From positions 19,181 through 83,180 of the forward strand of contig JBKECW010000075.1 of NCBI GenBank assembly GCA_047975005.1: DNA of 64,000 bases. The letters run 5' to 3'. A program made the position numbers and the translations under genes. Under the pieces are notes generated by a model that worked only from the letters and a program-made list of their open reading frames with translations, did not search any database and had not been told where the DNA came from. Source of the stretch: JBKEAJ01 sp047975005. Lineage in GTDB: Bacteria; Bacteroidota; Bacteroidia; Bacteroidales; Prolixibacteraceae. Positions 44,710-52,878 of this stretch are shown piece by piece; the first letter of the stretch is position 1, and every line of letters starts with the position of its first letter.

Positions 44710-45999
44710 ATGTCAATTCCTTTGGCAGAGAGATTGCGTCCAACATCGTTGGATACATATATCGGACAACAGCACCTTGTAGGAAAGGGTGCTGTTGTTC
44801 GTAATATGATAGAGAACAACAACCTTTCGTCTATTATACTGTGGGGACCTCCAGGAGTCGGTAAAACAACATTAGCTAAGATAATAGCAAATACACTAAA
44901 CCGCCCGTTTTATACGCTTAGTGCAATAAACTCCGGTGTTAAGGATGTTAGGGATGTTATTGCAAAATCAAAGAGTAGCACCTTCTTTAATGCCCTTAAT
45001 CCGATTCTATTTATAGACGAGATACACAGGTTTAGCAAGTCCCAGCAAGACTCATTGCTTGGTGCCGTTGAGGATGGAACTGTTACATTGATTGGAGCGA
45101 CTACTGAAAATCCATCATTTGAGGTTATTTCGCCATTGTTGTCCAGAGCACAGGTGTACATTTTAAAGTCATTGACAAAAGATGAGTTAAATTCTCTCCT
45201 AGATTTAGCATTAAATACAGATAGCATTCTCCGAAGAAAACAGATTGAGGTTAAGCAGGTGGACGCATTGTTCCGCTTCTCTGGAGGTGATGCGCGCAAA
45301 TTGCTGAATATCTTGGAAGTTGTTGTGAACTCTCAGAAAGAAGAGCCAATTATTATTAGCAACGAGATAGTTGCAGATGTTCTTCAAAATAGCATGTCGC
45401 AATACGACAAAAGTGGAGAAATGCACTATGATATTATCTCTGCCTTTATTAAGAGCATCCGAGGTAGCGACCCAGACGCTGCAGTATATTGGTTAGCAAG
45501 GATGTTAGTAGGAGGCGAAGATTTAAAGTTTATAGCTAGGCGAATGCTCATATTGGCAGCCGAGGATATCGGATTGGCAAATCCCAACGCTCTATTGCTG
45601 GCACAGAGCACCTTTGACGCAATACATAAAATAGGCATGCCCGAGGCTAGAATAATCCTGTCAGAGTGTGCCATATATCTAGCAACGTCGCCCAAAAGCA
45701 ACTCTGCCTACACCGCAATAAACAGAGCAATAGACGAAGTCAATAAAAGTGGAGATTTGCCTGTGCCTTTGCATCTGAGGAATGCCCCGACATCTCTAAT
45801 GAAAGAACTGAACTATGGCAAAGGCTATAAATATTCGCATGAATATGAAGGCAACTTTGTCGAGCAACAATTTTTGCCTGACGAAATAAAACGACTACAA
45901 TTTTATGAGACAGGGCGCAATGTGGTAGAGTCAAAGATGAGAGAGCGTATGAATACATTATGGACAAGTAAAAATCCGGATAAAGAAGGCTCAAACTAG
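44710..45999 (+). CDS. rarA: replication-associated recombination protein RarA (MgsA)
   Basis: 429-aa AAA+ ATPase of the RarA/WRNIP1 family, working at stalled forks. It has RPTSLDTYIGQQHLVG, Walker A WGPPGVGKTTLAK, Walker B LFIDEIHRF and sensor GATTENPSFEV. The C-terminal tetramerisation part contains SIRGSDPDAAVYWLARML and the conserved LNYGKGYKYSHEYEGN. It is 4 bases after dsbD, an operon partner of no obvious functional link. Confidence 0.95.
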   Translation: MSIPLAERLRPTSLDTYIGQQHLVGKGAVVRNMIENNNLSSIILWGPPGVGKTTLAKIIANTLNRPFYTLSAINSGVKDVRDVIAKSKSSTFFNALNPILFIDEIHRFSKSQQDSLLGAVEDGTVTLIGATTENPSFEVISPLLSRAQVYILKSLTKDELNSLLDLALNTDSILRRKQIEVKQVDALFRFSGGDARKLLNILEVVVNSQKEEPIIISNEIVADVLQNSMSQYDKSGEMHYDIISAFIKSIRGSDPDAAVYWLARMLVGGEDLKFIARRMLILAAEDIGLANPNALLLAQSTFDAIHKIGMPEARIILSECAIYLATSPKSNSAYTAINRAIDEVNKSGDLPVPLHLRNAPTSLMKELNYGKGYKYSHEYEGNFVEQQFLPDEIKRLQFYETGRNVVESKMRERMNTLWTSKNPDKEGSN

Positions 46000-46042
46000 C
46001 AAAAAAAATACTATTTTTGAAGCCGAATTTCAATACAAGAAT

Positions 46043-46753
46043 ATGGGTAGAGCATTTGAATATAGAAGAGCAGCAAAAGAAAAACGTTGGGATAAGATGT
46101 CTAAGATATTTCCCAAATTGGCACGGACTATTACTATGGCTGCAAAAGAGGGTGGAGCAGACCCCGAGATGAATGCTAAGTTGCGTACGGCTATTCAGAA
46201 CGCAAAGGCACAGAACATGCCAAAGGACAATATCGACAACGCCATAAAAAGGGCAGCTGGCAAGGACGCTCTTGATTTGTCAGAGATAGTGTACGAAGGC
46301 AAAGGTCCACATGGAGTGTTGGTAGTTGTTGAATGTGCAACCGACAATACAACAAGAACTGTGGCCAATGTGAAATCATATTTTAACAAAGCCGGTGGAG
46401 GTCTGGTAACATCCGGACAACTTGACTTCATGTTCTCGCGCAAGGCGGTATTCGAGATAGAAAAATCAGAATCTTTGGATATTGAGGAATTAGAGTTGGA
46501 GTTGATTGATGCAGGACTAGAGGAGATTGATTCTGAAGGAGAGTATATAGTCTTGTATGCAGATTATACAGATTTTGGAACACTTGGCAAAGCCCTTGAG
46601 GATAAAGGTGTTGAAGTAACCAAGGCAAATCTTCGACGGCTACCGACAACTCCGGTTGAGTTTTCAGAGGAACAGCTAGAAGAAATAGAAAAAATGCTGG
46701 ACAAAATAGAAGACGATGACGACGTGCAGGATGTATTTACTAATATACTGTAA
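46043..46753 (+). CDS. YebC/PmpR family protein (TACO1-like)
   Basis: 236 aa with the three YebC segments: RAFEYRRAAKEKRWDKMSK, then ARTITMAAKEGGADPEMNAKL and KAQNMPKDNIDNAIKRAAG, and a C-terminal DxxFEIE-type domain. Relatives have been described as DNA-binding regulators and, more recently, as translation factors easing polyproline stalling. The N-terminal FEYRRA differs slightly from the usual HSKW-type start, as is common in Bacteroidota. Convergent with the response regulator gene 11 bases away. Confidence 0.92.
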   Translation: MGRAFEYRRAAKEKRWDKMSKIFPKLARTITMAAKEGGADPEMNAKLRTAIQNAKAQNMPKDNIDNAIKRAAGKDALDLSEIVYEGKGPHGVLVVVECATDNTTRTVANVKSYFNKAGGGLVTSGQLDFMFSRKAVFEIEKSESLDIEELELELIDAGLEEIDSEGEYIVLYADYTDFGTLGKALEDKGVEVTKANLRRLPTTPVEFSEEQLEEIEKMLDKIEDDDDVQDVFTNIL

Positions 46754-46764
46754 CGAGATGCTTG

Positions 46765-47460
46765 TTAATCGCTTGTGTAGTCTGTGTCGATAAAAAATCG
46801 GTACCCGGTTCCGTGTACATTCTCAATTCTGACATTTGGTGCATTTTTAAAATAACGACGAGTTTTTGATATAAAAACATCAAGACTTCTGCTAAGTATA
46901 TCGTTGCTTGTTTCCCACACCTCTTCAAGAATTTCCTCGCGAGAGAGAATTCTGTTGGGGTTCTTCATAAGATAGCTTATGAGGGATGTTTCCTTAAAAG
47001 TCAGGTTGTGTACTGTATTGTTGGTAATAAGAGTTCGATTATTAGTGTCTAATTTTACCCCTTTTACATACGCCTCCTCACTTATTCCCTTCGTGATTTT
47101 ACTCCGTTTAAGGAAAATTTCTATTTTTAGCAAAAGCTCTTCTATGTCGAAGGGCTTTGTTAGGTAGTCGTCTCCTCCAATCCGTAGTCCTTTTAGCTTG
47201 TCTTCTTTGAGTTGGCGGGCAGTTAGAAAAATTATTGGCGTATTCTTGTCCTTAGATCGAATCTGTCGGGCAAGGTCAAACCCATCAATCTTTGGCAACA
47301 TTACATCTAGGACAACAAGACAGGGTTTAGAAGTGTAGAATAAGTCAATGCCCTTCTGTCCGTCAGTTGCAGAATATACATCATAACCCTTGTCAGATAA
47401 TACATCCGAGATGAGAAAATTGAGAGTCTCATCGTCCTCTATAAGTAATATTTTTTCCAT
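46765..47460 (-). CDS. OmpR-family response regulator (RprY-like)
   Basis: 231 aa from the ATG at 47460; the frame extends upstream into the kinase gene, but the receiver domain begins at MEKILLIEDDE. The receiver has Asp9-Asp10, phospho-acceptor Asp52 (VVLDVMLP), Thr and Lys (YLTKPF). The C-terminal winged helix (about 135-225) has LTFKETSLISYLMKNPNRIL, LSREEILEEVW and RSLDVFISKTRRYF. The kinase gene ends one base before this start, so they are a coupled pair. It resembles RprY more than PorX, which has a PglZ domain not present here. Confidence 0.93.
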   Translation of the reverse strand: MEKILLIEDDETLNFLISDVLSDKGYDVYSATDGQKGIDLFYTSKPCLVVLDVMLPKIDGFDLARQIRSKDKNTPIIFLTARQLKEDKLKGLRIGGDDYLTKPFDIEELLLKIEIFLKRSKITKGISEEAYVKGVKLDTNNRTLITNNTVHNLTFKETSLISYLMKNPNRILSREEILEEVWETSNDILSRSLDVFISKTRRYFKNAPNVRIENVHGTGYRFFIDTDYTSD

Positions 47461-47461
47461 T

Positions 47462-48739
47462 CTATTTGTTTGTTGTAATGTAAATATAGAAAATAGTTCC
47501 AATATTCGGAGTGCTTTCGACTCTAATCTTCCAGTTATGGTATTTTACAACTTTCATTACATATTCCAATCCTAAACCAAAGCCCTTTACATTGTGTACG
47601 TCACCCGTCGGAACTCTGTAAAAACGCTTAAATATCTTTCTGATATCTTTTTTTTCTATTCCTATGCCATTATCCTCAATTCGCAGTATTATCTCCTTTT
47701 TGTACTCTGTTGATATACTTATGCTTGCAAGCGCCTCTGACTTGTACTTTATCCCGTTGTCAATGAGATTTATCAATAAGTGTTTTGTGTGATTTCTATC
47801 GCAAACAACCATTGGTATATCACCGGGAGTAAAATTAAAAACGGTATTCTTGCTAGATATGTTTTGTGCAAATTCTTCTATTGTCTCTGTAATTAATTGA
47901 TTTATGTCCACCTCAGAAGTGCTTAACTCCATTTTTCTGTTTGATTGCGCATGTAGAAGTATATTTTCGACCAATTGCTCTAATTTCTCAGATTGTTTGG
48001 TAATGATGTCAGTATATTGTTCCGTATTAACTGTCTGGCTGCCGGAGGTCTTTCTTTTTATTACGTCAGAGGCAAGTTTTATGTTTGCTATTGGGGTTCT
48101 AAACTCGTGTGTCATGTTGTTGACAAAATGCTTCTGACTATCGTTAAGCTGCTTTTGTTTTATCATTATGCTAATTATAATTGTAAATAAGGATATTACA
48201 ACGATTAGAAGTATGGTGAAGATTGTCCATAGCCTTATATTTGGACTAAAAAGCGGATCTCTGTGGTTAAAGTTAACTAAGGCACAATACTCATGACTGA
48301 ATGTAAATGGAGGACTTTGCTCACCAATATACTTAAAATTACTGTTCTCTAGGTCAAATATTGACATACTAAGTTTTCCGGTATTGCAGTCGTACAATCC
48401 GTAAGTGTAACTTATATTCAGTCCCGAAATAGTAAACTCCTCCTTTAGATAGTGCTCAAACAGGTCTTTATTTATTGGAAAGTCGACATGTATGGTGTAT
48501 ACATTTCGCAGAGATTTTTCTACTCCTGTAAATTTGAAATTTATATACGTCTGAGTGCTGTCAACACGATTGTTGTATTCGTATAGATTCTGACCTACTT
48601 TTTGTAGAGCCAGGCTTACTGTTTCGTTAAATTGTGATTCGCTTTGATCGTAGGAACTCTTAAACAAATAATATTGTGTAGTGATAATTCCAATTATAAT
48701 TGCCGATACAATTATAAATATATATCGATTAGTGTTCAT
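47462..48739 (-). CDS. membrane sensor histidine kinase (RprX-like)
   Basis: 425 aa. Transmembrane helices at about 5-26 and 170-193 enclose a roughly 145-residue periplasmic sensor with no domain I recognise. The HisKA domain has His211 in MTHEFRTPIANIKLASD. The HATPase has LLINLIDNGIKY (N box), DNGIGI, KIFKRFYRVPTG and GFGLGL. It lies between the sorting-domain-only gene upstream (39 bases away) and the regulator downstream, all leftward, suggesting one transcript. Confidence 0.93.
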   Translation of the reverse strand: MNTNRYIFIIVSAIIIGIITTQYYLFKSSYDQSESQFNETVSLALQKVGQNLYEYNNRVDSTQTYINFKFTGVEKSLRNVYTIHVDFPINKDLFEHYLKEEFTISGLNISYTYGLYDCNTGKLSMSIFDLENSNFKYIGEQSPPFTFSHEYCALVNFNHRDPLFSPNIRLWTIFTILLIVVISLFTIIISIMIKQKQLNDSQKHFVNNMTHEFRTPIANIKLASDVIKRKTSGSQTVNTEQYTDIITKQSEKLEQLVENILLHAQSNRKMELSTSEVDINQLITETIEEFAQNISSKNTVFNFTPGDIPMVVCDRNHTKHLLINLIDNGIKYKSEALASISISTEYKKEIILRIEDNGIGIEKKDIRKIFKRFYRVPTGDVHNVKGFGLGLEYVMKVVKYHNWKIRVESTPNIGTIFYIYITTNK

Positions 48740-48778
48740 TCGAGTCTTTGTTTTAAATTACAAACAGACCTAAGCGAT

Positions 48779-49183
48779 TTATTGTATCTTTCTTACCTTC
48801 ATAGACTTTAGAGCGGTGTCGCTCTTTATTGTTACTATGTATAGTCCCGGTTTTAAGCTGGATATATCGAAAGTCAAAGTGTTTGTGTCGAAGTCTGAAA
48901 TGTAATGCTCCCCTAAATTTGAAACTTGTTGCCCTAATAGGTTAAAGACAAGAATATTTATATTTCTAGACCTTGTCGTAGAAATTTCGATGTTGAGTTC
49001 TGAGCGAACAGGATTTGGATACAAACTCTCTATAGTGATAGATTTGTCTTGAGGGTCATTACTTGCAATTGAGGATAAATTCTTTATAGGTGTTTTATTG
49101 TAATCTGAGGCACGAAGATCCTTGCCTGTATATACAAGCAGTAACATTAGCCATACTACAAAAAATAATAAACCTCTTTTCAT
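48779..49183 (-). CDS. minimal T9SS cargo: signal peptide plus type A sorting domain
   Basis: 134 aa from the ATG at 49183 (a TTG three codons upstream is possible). Signal peptide about 1-26 (FFVVWLMLLLVYTG). A short linker (about 27-50) leads directly into a C-terminal domain: ESLYPNPVRSELNIEIS, INILVFNLLGQQV, FDISSLKPGLYIVTI and final KVRKIQ. This is the T9SS type A sorting domain (Por secretion tail family). There is essentially no passenger. In P. gingivalis a small CTD protein, PorA, feeds into a two-component pathway; the adjacent kinase makes a similar role worth considering, though the kinase is of a different type. Confidence 0.88.
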   Translation of the reverse strand: MKRGLLFFVVWLMLLLVYTGKDLRASDYNKTPIKNLSSIASNDPQDKSITIESLYPNPVRSELNIEISTTRSRNINILVFNLLGQQVSNLGEHYISDFDTNTLTFDISSLKPGLYIVTIKSDTALKSMKVRKIQ

Positions 49184-49236
49184 AGAAACCAATTTATACC
49201 ATTGCGTATCCCTTTAATACGTCAATTTGTTCGTAC

Positions 49237-49263
49237 AGGGGTAATTAATTGATAATTACCCCT
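49237..49263 (-). terminator. hairpin between ferredoxin and the sorting-domain gene
   Basis: AGGGGTAATTA pairs perfectly with TAATTACCCCT across five bases, 11 pairs. There is no strong U-run on the minus strand, so it may be a weak terminator or mRNA-stability element for the ferredoxin transcript. Confidence 0.5.
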
Positions 49264-49275
49264 TGTAGACTAGCC

Positions 49276-49446
49276 CTAGTCTTCTGGTGAAATTGCTTCC
49301 ACAGGGCAAACCTCAGCACAACTCCCACAGTCAGTGCAGGCATCTCCGTCGATAACATAGATATCGCCTTCAGAGATTGCATCTACTGGACACTCGTCAA
49401 TACAAGTACCACAAGCAGTGCAGTCATCAGAAATTAAATAAGCCAT
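49276..49446 (-). CDS. 2[4Fe-4S] ferredoxin, clostridial type
   Basis: 56 aa with two clusters: CTACGTCIDECPVD and CTDCGSCAEVCPVE, eight cysteines in the classical C-x2-C-x2-C-x3-CP spacing. An acidic low-potential electron carrier for anaerobic metabolism in the cytosol. A longer frame from 49506 adds a hydrophobic stretch that covers the promoter, so the ATG at 49446 is used. Confidence 0.95.
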   Translation of the reverse strand: MAYLISDDCTACGTCIDECPVDAISEGDIYVIDGDACTDCGSCAEVCPVEAISPED

Positions 49447-49478
49447 AATAATTAATTTTACGAACGTTAATAACAATG

Positions 49479-49511
49479 CAAATGTAATCAATTTATTAGA
49501 CATCATTCAAA
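49479..49511 (-). promoter_or_regulatory. ferredoxin promoter
   Basis: Read leftward: TTTG (49508-49511), 21-base spacer, TACATTTG (49479-49486), 33 bases before the ATG. Both boxes match the consensus. Confidence 0.7.
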
Positions 49512-49593
49512 TATTTAGTTTTTTTCTGACATCGATGATTAATTATTTACATTATTTGGTCGGGATATTCGATAAATAATCAATAGATTTTAC

Positions 49594-49601
49594 TATTTTT
49601 G
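49594..49601 (+). promoter_or_regulatory. -7 box of the aminopeptidase promoter
   Basis: TATTTTTG, 22 bases before the ATG at 49623. Divergent from the ferredoxin promoter. Confidence 0.55.
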
Positions 49602-49622
49602 TAGTTCTTAAATAATAGTGAA

Positions 49623-51023
49623 ATGCAGTTAAATATAAAGCATGGTAAAGGTAAGAGCGAAGAGCTGTCGATACATATACGTAAGAAAATCGAAAGTTTA
49701 GACTTCCTTTCTAAGCCCATAACTAGTTTTAGTCGCATAGAGAGCAAGATAAAAGATGGAGACATTGTAGAAGCATATACATCAACAGGCTTGTCATTGT
49801 TAACGATATGTCCGGAAAGCGCAGAGGAGCTGCGCAATCTGGGAGCAAAGCTGTTCTCTTGTCTTAACGATAAATCTGTTAGTTCGTGCAACTTGTATAT
49901 TGACGGAGGCATCAGCGAAGTTAAATGCGTATTATTTGGGATGCTATCTTCAGCTTACTTGTTTGATAAATATAAAACAGTCGAAAAGCAAGAGCCGGAG
50001 TGTGATGTATACGTGTCAGGTATTGACGTAGATAGAGTTATGTCGGAATTGGCACCTATCTTAAAAGGAGTGTCAGTAACAAGAGATTTGGTAAACGAGC
50101 CATACAATAAATTGGACGTAGCTAAATTTTGCAACAGGGTATCCTTGTTGGGCGAAGAATGTGGATTTGAAGTCGAGATACTTGGCAAAAAACAAATAGA
50201 AAGCCTTAAAATGGGAGGCCTATTGGGTGTTAATAAAGGAAGTGTTAATCCTCCGGCATTCATAATATTGAAAATAGATGGAGACAAAAACAAGAGCAAT
50301 GCTCCCGTTGTACTTGTCGGAAAAGGAGTGATGTTTGACACTGGCGGACTTAACATAAAGACTCCGTGGAAGTACATGTACGACATGAAATCTGATATGG
50401 GTGGTGCAGCCACAGTTGTTGGTGCTTTTGTGTCGATGGCAGAAATGGGAGTTAATAAAAATGTTATAGGTCTGTTGCCATTAACAGACAACAGACCCGG
50501 TGGCGAAGCCATGACCCCGGGAGATATTCTTACTATGCATAGTGGCAAGACGGTAGAGGTGCTAAACACCGATGCTGAAGGACGGCTGATATTGGCAGAC
50601 GCATTGAGCTTTGCCAATAGATACAAGCCTAGTTGCGTTATTGATTTGGCAACACTTACTGGTTCTGCAGTAATGACTTTTGGACATTTTGCATCAGCAA
50701 TCATGAGCAAAGATGCGAATATTTTAAGAAAAATTAAGCGAGCAAGCGAAAAGACAGGAGAACGAGTAGCAGAATTGCCTTTGTGGGATGTATATGGCGA
50801 AGCATTAAAATCAGATATTGCAGATATCAAGAATCTTGGAGAGCCTGAGGGAGGAGCTATAAGCGCAGGGAAATTTCTCGAGTTTTTTACAGACTACCCT
50901 TGGATGCATATAGATATTGCCGGTACTGCATATCTGCCTAAAAAATGTGGATACAGACCATGCGGAGGAACGGGTGAAATGGTGCGAACTCTGATAGAGT
51001 TTGTTGTTGATGAGACCGATTAG
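49623..51023 (+). CDS. pepA: leucyl aminopeptidase, M17 family
   Basis: 466-aa di-metal cytosolic aminopeptidase. Its C-terminal catalytic domain has VGKGVMFDTGGLNIKT, KSDMGGAATV, the hallmark NTDAEGRL near residues 315-322, and ADLATLTG-like IDLATLTGSAVM. Active-site Lys, Asp and Glu positions all look intact. The N-terminal domain is divergent, as usual. It releases N-terminal residues from peptides. Confidence 0.94.
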   Translation: MQLNIKHGKGKSEELSIHIRKKIESLDFLSKPITSFSRIESKIKDGDIVEAYTSTGLSLLTICPESAEELRNLGAKLFSCLNDKSVSSCNLYIDGGISEVKCVLFGMLSSAYLFDKYKTVEKQEPECDVYVSGIDVDRVMSELAPILKGVSVTRDLVNEPYNKLDVAKFCNRVSLLGEECGFEVEILGKKQIESLKMGGLLGVNKGSVNPPAFIILKIDGDKNKSNAPVVLVGKGVMFDTGGLNIKTPWKYMYDMKSDMGGAATVVGAFVSMAEMGVNKNVIGLLPLTDNRPGGEAMTPGDILTMHSGKTVEVLNTDAEGRLILADALSFANRYKPSCVIDLATLTGSAVMTFGHFASAIMSKDANILRKIKRASEKTGERVAELPLWDVYGEALKSDIADIKNLGEPEGGAISAGKFLEFFTDYPWMHIDIAGTAYLPKKCGYRPCGGTGEMVRTLIEFVVDETD

Positions 51024-51149
51024 CCTCGCGCTTTGCAGAGCTAGGGTAGAGCCTTGTATTTAGCCTTAAATAAGGGTGTTCTGTGTATATAGCTAGACAC
51101 AATAACATCAGAAAAAAACGGATATTATATAAGTAATCGTAGATAAAAA

Positions 51150-52253
51150 ATGGAAGAACAAAAGAAAATAAGGGTGGGAATCACCTCTGGAGATATTAAC
51201 GGTATTGGGTATGAGGTTATACTAAAGACTTTAGATGAAAAAGAAATATTAGAGTTTTGTACTCCTGTTATCTACGGATCGGCCAAAGCAGCTTCGTACT
51301 ATAAGGATATTCTAGACTGTAAACGTCTTTACATTAATAGTATTAGTTCTGCTAATAATGTGGACGACAGTAAGATAAACCTTGTAAACGTAAACGATAG
51401 CTCGGTAAAAGTCGAGCTGGGGCAGATGACAGAGCAGGGAGGTAAAGCCTCGTTTGAGTCATTAGAAAGCGCAGTGTCAGACCTAAAGGCAGGTGTTATA
51501 GATGCTGTTGTTACTGCACCTATATCAAAAGAGAGCATTCAAAAAAGTGGTTTCAAATATAGTGGGCATACCGAGTACTTTGCCGATAATTTTGGCAACG
51601 ATTCTTATATGATGTTCATGGTTAGCGATAGCTTAAAAATCGGCTTTGTTACAAGTCATGTCTCATTAAAGGATGTGTCAAAGAACATCACAAAAGAAGC
51701 TATAGTAGAAAAGCTGAGAATAATGTCAGACACCTTGTTGCGCGATTTTTCTAGAAGGAAGGGGCGCATTGCAGTATTGTCTCTAAACCCTCATGCCGGA
51801 GAAAATGGCATTTTGGGCAATGAGGAAAACGATATTATTATCCCTGCGATTCAGGAAGCATCAAGCAAAGGCATAAATGCCTTTGGACCATACTCTGCCG
51901 ACGGTTTTTTCGGCTCTTCGGTGTATCGAAAATTCGACGCCGTATTGGCAATGTATCATGATCAAGGCTTGCCCGTGTTTAAACTGTTAAACTTTGGTGC
52001 AGGGGTGAATTATACGGCAGGATTGGAGATAATAAGAACGTCTCCGGTTCATGGAACGGCATTCGATATTGCAGGTAAAAACGAAGCTGATGAGAGTTCT
52101 TTTAGGAATGCCCTGTATCTAGCAATAGATACATATCGAAATCGAAAAGCATTCGATGAGATTAGCGCGAATCCGGTAAAGAGCTTTAATGTACAGAATA
52201 ATAGTAGACGAGATCCAAGTGTAGATGAGCTGAGAGAAGTACACCAAGAGTAA
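51150..52253 (+). CDS. pdxA: 4-hydroxythreonine-4-phosphate dehydrogenase
   Basis: 367-aa NAD-dependent enzyme of the DXP-dependent pyridoxal phosphate pathway. It has RVGITSGDINGIGYEV, TAPISKESIQKSGFKYSGHT (metal-binding His), SLNPHAGENGILG and MYHDQGLPVFKLL. The C-terminal 20 residues (RRDPSVDELRE) go slightly beyond the family core. A conserved pdxA-ruvA-sprA order is common in T9SS-bearing Bacteroidota. Confidence 0.96.
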   Translation: MEEQKKIRVGITSGDINGIGYEVILKTLDEKEILEFCTPVIYGSAKAASYYKDILDCKRLYINSISSANNVDDSKINLVNVNDSSVKVELGQMTEQGGKASFESLESAVSDLKAGVIDAVVTAPISKESIQKSGFKYSGHTEYFADNFGNDSYMMFMVSDSLKIGFVTSHVSLKDVSKNITKEAIVEKLRIMSDTLLRDFSRRKGRIAVLSLNPHAGENGILGNEENDIIIPAIQEASSKGINAFGPYSADGFFGSSVYRKFDAVLAMYHDQGLPVFKLLNFGAGVNYTAGLEIIRTSPVHGTAFDIAGKNEADESSFRNALYLAIDTYRNRKAFDEISANPVKSFNVQNNSRRDPSVDELREVHQE

Positions 52254-52267
52254 AATGAAATTTGGAT

Positions 52268-52864
52268 ATGTATGATTTTTTAGAAGGCCGATTAGCAGAA
52301 GTTGTTCCTACCTATGTTGTGCTTGATATAGGAGGTGTAGGTTATTTACTGCAGATATCTCTATCTTGCTATTCCGAGATAAATGGAAAGAAAGAAGCCA
52401 AGCTATATACGCATCTCCATGTGCGCGAGGATGTGATGCAACTATATGGCTTCTATAAAAAAGAGGAGCGGGAGATGTTTCGGCTACTTATATCCGTTAG
52501 TGGAATCGGTACAAACACTGCAATTTTGATGCTGTCAGGTTTGAGTATTGATGAAATTAAACATTCCGTTCTGACAGATGATGTCGGTCTTATTGTTAGA
52601 GTGAAAGGATTGGGACAAAAGACAGCACAGCGTCTGATATTGGAATTGAAAGATAAGGTAGGAAATATTTGTTCCGACTCCGATGTGGCAGGTGCGCAGA
52701 AAAAACAGCTTAAAGGCAATACTATTAAAAACGAAGCGTTATCAGCATTGGAGATGTTGGGATTTAATAAAAAAACAGGGGAGAAGGCCCTCGATAAGGT
52801 TTTGCAAAAGAATCCCAATTTGGGAGTCGAGGATATGATTAGGGACGCATTGAAATTGTTATAA
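52268..52864 (+). CDS. ruvA: Holliday junction DNA helicase subunit RuvA
   Basis: 198 aa from the ATG at 52268 (a TTG two codons upstream is rejected). OB-fold domain about 1-62 (GRLAEVVPTYVVLDIGGVGY), helix-hairpin-helix domain about 63-140 (ISVSGIGTNTAILMLSGL and VKGLGQKTAQRLILELK) and a C-terminal RuvB-interacting domain about 150-198. Tetramers bind four-way junctions. pdxA precedes it by 14 bases and sprA follows at 14 bases. Confidence 0.96.
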   Translation: MYDFLEGRLAEVVPTYVVLDIGGVGYLLQISLSCYSEINGKKEAKLYTHLHVREDVMQLYGFYKKEEREMFRLLISVSGIGTNTAILMLSGLSIDEIKHSVLTDDVGLIVRVKGLGQKTAQRLILELKDKVGNICSDSDVAGAQKKQLKGNTIKNEALSALEMLGFNKKTGEKALDKVLQKNPNLGVEDMIRDALKLL

Positions 52865-52878
52865 ACAAGAATAATAGT

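Noticed and set aside
46765..48739. PorX/PorY pair
   Set aside because: The regulator has a winged-helix OmpR output, not the PglZ-like domain of PorX.
49955..50830. 291-residue antisense frame within the aminopeptidase gene
   Set aside because: It mirrors the codon pattern of pepA, has no family features and lacks start signals.
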